The notes under the pieces were generated by a model. It saw only the letters and a list, made by a program, of their open reading frames with translations, searched no databases and was not told the DNA's origin. DNA of 38,309 nt from Candidatus Gastranaerophilales bacterium (GTDB taxonomy: Bacteria; Cyanobacteriota; Vampirovibrionia; Gastranaerophilales; Gastranaerophilaceae), in assembly GCA_900548405.1 (NCBI GenBank), contig UNSJ01000018.1:1-38309 (forward strand), read 5' to 3'. Each line of letters opens with the position of its first letter. Within the stretch, counting starts at the first letter, position 1. The translations under genes and the position numbers were made by a program. Positions 32,879 to 38,309 of this stretch are shown here, one piece after another.

Positions 32879-33625
32879 TTATTCACTTAACATTTGTTTC
32901 GCACTTTTCCCGCCTTTTTCGACAGGAGAAGCCAAATAGCTCGGAATTAAATTTAAAGATTTACCTGGTTCGGAAGATACTGAAAATGAAAACAGGTCAT
33001 ATCCCCATTTGTTAGGACCTCTTTTCCCATTTACATCAATTGCAAAAATTCTCATTCCTGACCAGCCGCTCATAAGTAATATTGTACCGTCAGCCAAAAC
33101 ATAGGCTTTCCTATCTTTTGCAATAGCATTTTTTCTCCACCAGGCGATACCGGCTGTCTGTTTATTAGAATCAACATCAGATATATCTTCATTATCCTGT
33201 TTCACTATACTGTCAGTCCCGTTATATTCGGGAATACAGCCTTGTGCCAGTGCGTTATTTTCACAAACTTTTATAATTTTAACAGTTTTTTCAAATTCCT
33301 GTTGAAAGATATCGCAATTTGCAGATGAACCATAAGGATCTGTAGTTGAAGAAGCCCATTTTTTACAATTACCATCTTCTGCATATTCCAGACAAGCGTT
33401 ACCTCCGCGGAAGCTGGGCCAAACATAGCATTCCAACGGATAACCGTTATTAGCTTCAATTTGAACCAGAGATTGTGCAACTAGTGAATAAGCTTTTTTA
33501 AACTGATTTTTTATAACACTTTCTCTGTAATTAGAAATTAAAACAGGCATTGTCATAGCTGCAACAACACCAATTATACCTAATGTTATCAGCACTTCCG
33601 CCAATGTAAAAGCAATTTTTTTCAT
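32879..33625 (-). CDS. type IV pilin-like protein without a C-tract
   Basis: 248 residues. A short leader MKKIA, then FTLAEVLITLGIIGVVAAMT and the usual helix; the cut would follow Ala. The globular part has several Cys (LECYVWPSF, NACLEYAEDGNC, VCENNALAQGC) and the shared IDVNGKRGPNKWGYDLF motif, where the usual GRD is GYD. The start is a plain ATG with AAGGAG, with no C-tract, so expression is not switched by one. It is divergent from the XRE regulator at 33694 and shares a repeat-bearing control region with it. Confidence 0.9.
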   Translation of the reverse strand: MKKIAFTLAEVLITLGIIGVVAAMTMPVLISNYRESVIKNQFKKAYSLVAQSLVQIEANNGYPLECYVWPSFRGGNACLEYAEDGNCKKWASSTTDPYGSSANCDIFQQEFEKTVKIIKVCENNALAQGCIPEYNGTDSIVKQDNEDISDVDSNKQTAGIAWWRKNAIAKDRKAYVLADGTILLMSGWSGMRIFAIDVNGKRGPNKWGYDLFSFSVSSEPGKSLNLIPSYLASPVEKGGKSAKQMLSE

Positions 33626-33641
33626 AAATATTTCTCCTTGC

Positions 33642-33680
33642 TTGTTCTAATATTAGCACAATTTGTTCTTAATTTAGCAC
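33642..33680. promoter_or_regulatory. paired operator-like direct repeats between a prepilin and an XRE regulator
   Basis: TTGTTCTAATATTAGCAC (33642-33659) and TTGTTCTTAATTTAGCAC (33663-33680) are near-identical direct repeats 21 bases apart, two helical turns, on the same face of the DNA. They fill the short space between the divergent prepilin and regulator starts and overlap an extended -10 (TGCTAATAT) of the prepilin. This is a likely binding site of the neighbouring regulator. Confidence 0.6.
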
Positions 33681-33693
33681 TAAAATAATAAAA

Positions 33694-33966
33694 ATGCAAG
33701 AAAATTTAGAAAACAGACGAAAAAAATATAAGCAGCTGCTCGGAATTATAATAAAGGAACAGCGGCTAAAATATAACAAATCCATAAGTCTTATTTCTGC
33801 TGAGATAGGGATGACAAAGTCAATGTGGGCTGATTTAGAAAAAGGGATTAAAGATCCTCAATTTAGCACTGTTATTCGTATAGCAGAGGCACTTAATATA
33901 AGCTTATCCGAACTTTCAAAAGAACTTGAAAAAAGACTGGGAAAAGATTTTTCATTAATTGAATAA
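33694..33966 (+). CDS. small XRE-family transcription regulator
   Basis: 90 residues. After a basic amino end (NRRKKYKQLLGIIIKEQRLK) comes a five-helix Cro/C1 type fold: SISLISAEIGMTKSMWADLEKGIKDPQ in parts, STVIRIAEALNISLSELSKEL. The recognition helix is about TKSMWADLEKG. There is no ribosome site, and a TAAAAT at 33681-33686 puts the transcript start near the ATG, so a leaderless message is likely. It probably binds the paired repeats at 33642-33680 and controls itself and the divergent prepilin (inference). It ends at a strong terminator. Confidence 0.88.
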   Translation: MQENLENRRKKYKQLLGIIIKEQRLKYNKSISLISAEIGMTKSMWADLEKGIKDPQFSTVIRIAEALNISLSELSKELEKRLGKDFSLIE

Positions 33967-33970
33967 AAAA

Positions 33971-34003
33971 AAAGAACGTCTGAAAACAGCGTTCTTTTTT
34001 TTA
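33971..34003. terminator. bidirectional terminator after the XRE gene and fabI
   Basis: AAAGAACG (33971-33978) and CGTTCTTT (33990-33997) pair perfectly around an 11-base loop, with T-runs on both strands. It ends the regulator gene and also lies just past the stop of fabI on the minus strand. Confidence 0.85.
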
Positions 34004-34019
34004 TAAGTTTATATATTAA

Positions 34020-34832
34020 CTATGCTTTAGGAATTGAATTTGCAATAATTTCCATTTCTTCCAATGAAGCATAAACAGCGTGGCATCCGCAATCTACATA
34101 CAAGATTTGACCGGTAGTACCTGTTGATAAGTCAGAAGCTAAGTATAAACCTGCTTTACCAACATCTTCCAATGAAACATTTCTTCCCAAAGGAGCTTTT
34201 GCAACAGCTGCTTTAAGCATTTTGTCAAATCCTGAAATACCTTTTGCAGCAAGAGTTTTAACAGCACCTGCAGAAATACAGTTAACTCTGACACCTTTTT
34301 TACCAAGGTCAGCTGCCAAATATCTCATAGAAGATTCAAGAGCAGCTTTTGCAACACCCATAATATTGTAATTTGCAACTACATATTCAGAACCCAAGTA
34401 TGTCAAAGCAAATACTGATGCACCTTCATTCAAAATAGGTTCAGCATGTTTACAAAGTGAAATTAAAGAATAAGCGCTTACGCCCATTGCTAAATCCCAG
34501 CCTGCTTTTGATGTATCTATGAATCTTCCTTGCAAATCTTCTTTAGCTGCAAACGCAACAGCGTGAACCACAAAATCCAATTTACCGTAAACTCTTTCGC
34601 ATTCCTTAAATACAGCTGCAACTTCATCATCTTTTGTTACGTCACAGCTCATAATTATTTTAGCACCCATATCTTCAGCCAGCGGTCTTACACGCTTTTC
34701 CATAGCCTCGCCTGCGTATGTAAAAGCTATATCAGCGCCTGCTTCATGAAGCTGTTTTGCAATAGCATAGGCAATCCCGTGAGTATTAGAAACTCCGAAA
34801 ATAACACCTTTTTTACCTTCCATTAGTTTCAT
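34020..34832 (-). CDS. fabI: enoyl-ACP reductase (NADH), FabI type
   Basis: 270 residues. A short-chain dehydrogenase fold of the FabI class: GVIFGVSNTHGIAYAIAKQL is the NADH-binding start, and YNIMGVAKAALESSMRYLAADLG carries the catalytic Tyr and Lys. Also TYLGSEYVVANYN and STGTTGQILYVDCG. FabI reduces the double bond in each round of fatty acid lengthening, which also serves the BioC route to pimelate. Ribosome site GGGAG is a little far from the ATG. Confidence 0.96.
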   Translation of the reverse strand: MKLMEGKKGVIFGVSNTHGIAYAIAKQLHEAGADIAFTYAGEAMEKRVRPLAEDMGAKIIMSCDVTKDDEVAAVFKECERVYGKLDFVVHAVAFAAKEDLQGRFIDTSKAGWDLAMGVSAYSLISLCKHAEPILNEGASVFALTYLGSEYVVANYNIMGVAKAALESSMRYLAADLGKKGVRVNCISAGAVKTLAAKGISGFDKMLKAAVAKAPLGRNVSLEDVGKAGLYLASDLSTGTTGQILYVDCGCHAVYASLEEMEIIANSIPKA

Positions 34833-35036
34833 AATTATTTTTCTCCCTCTTTTTATAACTAAAATACGAAATTATATTATCAAAAACAAACTTTTAAAGC
34901 AAATTTTTTAAAATATTACCAATTTGTATATATTAAATAATATTAAGCTAAAAAAACATTTTAAGACAATTATTTTATTTAAAAACAGTTTATATAAATA
35001 TTACTAATTGAGGATATAAATAAAAAGGAGATAAAT

Positions 35037-35453
35037 ATGGCAACAGATCCAATAGGAGGATTACGTTTTGACGGCGTAAAGGTATTAAAACAAGAAATAA
35101 AAGGTTCAGGTGCAGACAGAACATACTGCGTTTGGACAGATGCAGGATATATTGAATACAAAGAACAGAAAAAAGATGAAAACGGTTATTCACAAGCAGC
35201 AGTGCACGCTGTAAAATATTCTGATACCGTAGATCAAAAAGGTTTATTTATTTCTGATGTAACCAATGCAACTATGAAACTCGACTCTTCAAAATATCAA
35301 GGCGGCGTTGCAATATCAGGCGATGACGAAAAATTTGTTTTAGATGCAAAAAACGGACAAACTGAAAAGTTAATTAAAGTTTTTAATAACGCCCAAGTAA
35401 TTTCTGATACGGAAGATAATGTGGTTAGACAAAAAATAAATATGAAATTTTAA
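35037..35453 (+). CDS. 138-residue protein of unknown function
   Basis: A small soluble protein with a strong AAAAGGAG site. It looks strand-rich: RTYCVWTDAGYIEYKEQ, GLFISDVTNATMKLDS, GGVAISGDDEKFVLDAK. It starts MATDPIGGLRFDGVKV with no signal peptide. It lies just upstream of the translocator-like gene, but its own terminator separates them. No family was recognised. Confidence 0.68.
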   Translation: MATDPIGGLRFDGVKVLKQEIKGSGADRTYCVWTDAGYIEYKEQKKDENGYSQAAVHAVKYSDTVDQKGLFISDVTNATMKLDSSKYQGGVAISGDDEKFVLDAKNGQTEKLIKVFNNAQVISDTEDNVVRQKINMKF

Positions 35454-35476
35454 TAAATTTTTAAAATATTTATAAA

Positions 35477-35506
35477 AACTTGTCTTTTTTGGGGCAAGTT
35501 TTTTTT
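35477..35506 (+). terminator. terminator after the 138-residue protein
   Basis: AACTTGTC (35477-35484) pairs with GGCAAGTT (35493-35500), one pair being G-T, around an 8-base loop, then T6 to 35506. Confidence 0.75.
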
Positions 35507-35611
35507 ATGTAATTTTTATTGTTAACAATTGTAACAACATGCAAACATGCTGAAATCAGACGATTTCGGAAGTTTTTATATGTTTAAGAGAGATTACACA
35601 CGAGGAGAGCT

Positions 35612-37435
35612 ATGGGCGTTTCAAACGTATACAACTCCAATAAGATTGATCTGGTCAAACTTGCCTTAACAAATAAAAGCAAGTCATCAGCAGCTGCCAA
35701 AAAGCCTGAATACCTCCAAATGACAGGTTCAATTTTTAATGCGCCTAATGCAAAATCAACTTCAGGTACAAACTCTTTAAGCGATTTAAATACACTTAGA
35801 AGTATTAATGATTTAAACAATAAAAATAAAGAAACAGAAGGTACAAATAATAATTCATCTTCAGGTTCAAGTCTTGAAAATATTGCAAACATAGATAACG
35901 CTGCTGACGGTAAAGCTGCAGCACGTAGTGCTGAAGCAAGCAGTGACGAAGTAGCATCACAAACAAAGTCTTCTCAAGCAGATGAAAAAACCGTTACTAA
36001 GTTTGATTCCGAATCTCAAAAACTTGATAAACAAATGCAAAAAGATGACAAAAAATTCCAACAAACATTAAAAAAACAAGAAAATGAGATTAAAGACAAT
36101 AATATAAAACTTGATAAATTAACAAAAGAAACCGAAGAAACACAAACTGAAATTGATAATGCTCAAAACGAACTTGACTCATTATTAGCTACAAGTGCGT
36201 TTACAATAAATAATGCTCAAAATTCCACAGGAGCTTCAAGCAATCCAAATGCGGGTAAAATTCAAGATTTACAAAATTTAATAGGTTCTAAAACAAGTCT
36301 TGTTCAAGCAAACGGAAAACAAATTTATTCATTACAAAGAAGTTCTACTAAAACAATTCGACAAATGAATAAAACTAACAGCAACTTTGTTAAAATGCAA
36401 ACTAAAAACCAAAAAGCGTTAAACGCTGACCAAACAAAAACAGAAAAAGCTATTGAAGTTGCTACAAAATTTGAACAGGTTGCTGCATTAGTTTCTCAAG
36501 TCGGACAAACAGTAAACCTTGCAGGTAAAGGACTTGTTGCATTGGGAGCTTCAATGTCTTGGGCAGCAGGTGCAGGTGCGGCGTTAATCGCGGCAGGTAA
36601 TGTAATGCAAAAAGTTGGTACCGTAACTGAAATGGTTGGTAATTACGGTCAAGCAGCTGCAAATATTACTAAAGCAGCAGCATACGCAGCAGACGGAAAT
36701 TTATCTGGCGCATTACAAAGTGCAGCAGGTGCTATTCAAACAGGTGCGGCAGCTGTTAAAACAACAAAAGGACTAGGTAAAACATTTGATTCTATAAACG
36801 AACAGGCTAATCAGGCAACACAAAAACTTGCGGCAAATACTGCTGCAAGAGAAACCGTTAAAGATATGTCAACAGAACAACTTGGCGGTATGTCTAAAAA
36901 AGAAGCAAGAAAAGCTGTGTCACAAGATTTACAAAATCAAATGGCTGACGGCTCTATTTCTACAAGCAAAAAAGGAGCTCTCGGCCAAATGAAAGAATTA
37001 AAGAATAATGCTTTAGAAGGCGATAGCAATACTTTAAAATTAAATAATCAAACAGGTAAAATTGAACAAAATATTACAAAAAGCAAAGCAACAATTGCAT
37101 TAGAAAACGCAAAAAATGACTTTGGAGCAGCTGTTGTGGAAGAAAACGGTTCAATTAAAGACGGAGTTGTTACAGGTCTTGACAGAAAAAGCAGAAAAGC
37201 CGTTAAAGACAAAATGGCAAGCAGATTCAGCAATACAGCGACAGATACGGTAAAATCAAGCAAGAAATTTGATGCTTCAAAATTGGTTAAAGGTTTGCAG
37301 TCATCTGCGGCTTTATTTAACCAGGCAGGAACACAACAAACTGCTTCCACAAGCAAAGGACCTGCTCCGCAATGGAATTTAAACAACGACAGCAGGTACC
37401 AAAAAATAAGAAATTCAAGATTAAGCAATGCGTAA
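35612..37435 (+). CDS. 607-residue protein with translocator-like layout, possible type III substrate
   Basis: The amino 140 residues are Ser/Asn/Ala-rich and unordered with no signal peptide (MGVSNVYNSNKIDLVKLALT, KSKSSAAAKKP). A coiled-coil follows (about 130-190: DKQMQKDDKKFQQTLKKQEN and so on; again near 270-290). Around 290-390 there are Gly/Ala-rich hydrophobic helices (LAGKGLVALGASMSWAAGAG, AALIAAGNVMQKVGTVTEMV), then a helical, charged tail. Coiled coil followed by hydrophobic helices without a secretion signal is the design of IpaB/SipB/YopB-type translocators, but no sequence family was recognised. GAGGAG precedes the ATG. A terminator follows at once, so it is a single-gene unit. 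Confidence 0.75.
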   Translation: MGVSNVYNSNKIDLVKLALTNKSKSSAAAKKPEYLQMTGSIFNAPNAKSTSGTNSLSDLNTLRSINDLNNKNKETEGTNNNSSSGSSLENIANIDNAADGKAAARSAEASSDEVASQTKSSQADEKTVTKFDSESQKLDKQMQKDDKKFQQTLKKQENEIKDNNIKLDKLTKETEETQTEIDNAQNELDSLLATSAFTINNAQNSTGASSNPNAGKIQDLQNLIGSKTSLVQANGKQIYSLQRSSTKTIRQMNKTNSNFVKMQTKNQKALNADQTKTEKAIEVATKFEQVAALVSQVGQTVNLAGKGLVALGASMSWAAGAGAALIAAGNVMQKVGTVTEMVGNYGQAAANITKAAAYAADGNLSGALQSAAGAIQTGAAAVKTTKGLGKTFDSINEQANQATQKLAANTAARETVKDMSTEQLGGMSKKEARKAVSQDLQNQMADGSISTSKKGALGQMKELKNNALEGDSNTLKLNNQTGKIEQNITKSKATIALENAKNDFGAAVVEENGSIKDGVVTGLDRKSRKAVKDKMASRFSNTATDTVKSSKKFDASKLVKGLQSSAALFNQAGTQQTASTSKGPAPQWNLNNDSRYQKIRNSRLSNA

Positions 37436-37440
37436 TAAAA

Positions 37441-37476
37441 AAGAAGCCCATCATAAGATAAGCTTCTTTTTTTTAT
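37441..37476. terminator. terminator of the translocator-like gene
   Basis: AAGAAGC (37441-37447) pairs with GCTTCTT (37462-37468) around a 14-base loop and is followed by T8. It is also just past the stop of the PilZ gene on the minus strand. Confidence 0.8.
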
Positions 37477-37488
37477 TTTATTTATTTT

Positions 37489-38309
37489 TTATCTCATAAA
37501 AGATAAGTTTTTATTATTTAATCTTTTCGCTGCAGTTTGTTCTTCAAGCATAATATTCAAATACAAAATCTTATTTGCCGTAGCTTGATCAAGGTTTATA
37601 AATTCTGCTCCTGCCCTTCTTGATGATGCTGATACAATTTTTACATCAGCAGTGAAATCAAGATTCCCGCAAGAAATTTCTACCGGAACTACGTCGCCGA
37701 CTTTAAGATCATTATGGTGCCTTACAGCAATACCGCCTCTTGAAATATCAACTAATGAATCTATTTGAGTATTTTCTGCCAGTTGAACCGGAGTTTGCCC
37801 ATCATTTACACCAAATCTCATATATTGACGCTTATCAATTGAGTAAACTGCATTATCAACTGCACGTTGCTTATAAGTGTATTTACCCATTTCTTCATTA
37901 GAAGTTTCAGTGTCAGTGTCTGTATCTGTGTCAGTGTCTGTGTCTGTGTCTGTGTCTGTGTCAGTGTCTGTGTCAGTGTCTGTGTCTGTGTCTGTGTCTG
38001 TATCTGTGTCAGTGTCAGTGTCTGTATCAGTGTCTGTATCTGTGTCAGTGTCAGTGTCTGTATCGGTGTCAGTATCTGTGTCTGTATCGGTGTCAGTATC
38101 TGTGTCTGTGTCAGTGTCAGTGTCGGTATCTGTATCTGTGTCAGTATCAGTATCTGTATCTGTGTCAGTGTCTGTATCTGTATCGGTATCTGTATCTGTG
38201 TCTGTATCTGTGTCAGTGTCTGTATCGGTATCTGTGTCTGTATCTGTATCGGTATCAGTGTCTGTATCGGTATCTGTATCTGTGTCTGTATCTGTATCAG
38301 TATCGGTAT
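37489..38309 (-). CDS. PilZ-domain protein with a long Asp-Thr repeat, 5' end beyond window
   Basis: The carboxy 133 residues hold a PilZ domain: RQYMR (the R-x-x-x-R arm) then VDISRGGIAVRH (D-x-S-x-x-G), the residues that bind cyclic di-GMP in known members. The first ATG of this part is at 37890, but no ribosome site precedes it. Upstream the same frame is open to the window edge and encodes only Asp-Thr dipeptides, joined by ETSNEE. So the real protein probably starts outside and carries at least 66 Asp-Thr units before the PilZ domain. If 37890 were the true start, it would be a plain 133-residue PilZ protein. It converges on the translocator-like gene. Confidence 0.75.
   Translation of the reverse strand, partial: TDTDTDTDTDTDTDTDTDTDTDTDTDTDTDTDTDTDTDTDTDTDTDTDTDTDTDTDTDTDTDTDTDTDTDTDTDTDTDTDTDTDTDTDTDTDTDTDTDTDTDTDTDTDTDTDTDTDTDTDTDTDTDTDTDTDTETSNEEMGKYTYKQRAVDNAVYSIDKRQYMRFGVNDGQTPVQLAENTQIDSLVDISRGGIAVRHHNDLKVGDVVPVEISCGNLDFTADVKIVSASSRRAGAEFINLDQATANKILYLNIMLEEQTAAKRLNNKNLSFMR
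37903..38309 (-). repeat. hexanucleotide repeat encoding (Asp-Thr)n
   Basis: 66 complete 6-base units from 37909 to 38304, plus a partial one and one degenerate unit at 37903. Each unit on the minus strand is GAY ACN, with N being A, T or C. The third bases vary freely while the two amino acids never do, and no unit is out of length. This pattern points to a translated repeat under protein-level selection. It runs off the window. Confidence 0.92.

Noticed and set aside
34530..34826. 98-codon frame opposite fabI
   Set aside because: Cys/Ser/Phe-rich shadow of a strongly conserved gene, with no recognisable features.
37903..38309. CRISPR array or simple non-coding satellite
   Set aside because: There are no spacers. 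The units are 6 bases and always encode Asp-Thr in frame with the PilZ domain, with changes only at third codon positions.
1..38309. tRNA, rRNA, transposase, integrase or prophage genes
   Set aside because: None was seen on either strand by reading. Short tRNAs could be missed without a covariance search.

Overview
This AT-rich window most likely comes from a gut-type member of the non-photosynthetic cyanobacterial relatives (Vampirovibrionia/'Melainabacteria', order Gastranaerophilales). That is an inference from several things together: many type IV pilin-like proteins with the FTLAEVLITLGIIGVV amino end, a flagellar-type type III export cluster, a very long AsmA-like envelope protein that implies a two-membrane envelope, an NADH-type FabI, rubrerythrin, and short Gln/Ser-rich proteins of no known family. 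No rRNA, tRNA, CRISPR array, transposase or integrase was seen.

Layout. 1-1144: two prepilin-like genes on the minus strand (one cut by the window edge), with two tiny reading frames between them, one holding a C10 tract. 1342-3816: bioF-bioG-bioC for biotin precursor synthesis. 3925-5942: small unknown genes, aroQ and a candidate small RNA. 6196-8335: a histidine-kinase-like protein missing its key residues and a sugar-type ABC ATPase, with a newly read 56-residue gene overlapping the ATPase end. 8654-13751: rubrerythrin and the 1484-residue AsmA-like protein. 13756-14794: a prepilin split by a C10 tract, then yidD. 14907-20850: minus-strand flagellar-type export operon fliE-fliF-fliG-like-fliH-flhA. 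21011-23952: dCMP deaminase, a glycosyltransferase and a very divergent purH. 24218-25781: an unknown coiled-coil protein and a third C10-tract prepilin. 25816-28705: four unknown minus-strand genes, two sharing the same amino- and carboxy-terminal design, with a Pho-box-like array. 28932-32816: an S1-domain protein and valS. 32879-33966: a prepilin divergent from a small XRE regulator, with paired operator-like repeats between them. 34020-37435: fabI, an unknown 138-residue protein and a 607-residue protein built like a type III secretion translocator. 37489-38309: a PilZ domain fused in frame to at least 66 Asp-Thr dipeptide repeats running off the window.

The strongest unusual theme is a set of prepilin genes whose 5' coding ends each carry a run of exactly ten C/G bases. 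In all three, the start codon with its ribosome site is one base out of frame with the pilin, and one added base would join them. This suggests phase variation or programmed slippage of surface pilins. A second theme is a flagellar-type export apparatus beside several signal-peptide-less helical proteins that could be its substrates. A third is a set of genes whose promoters place the transcription start within a few bases of the start codon, suggesting leaderless mRNAs.
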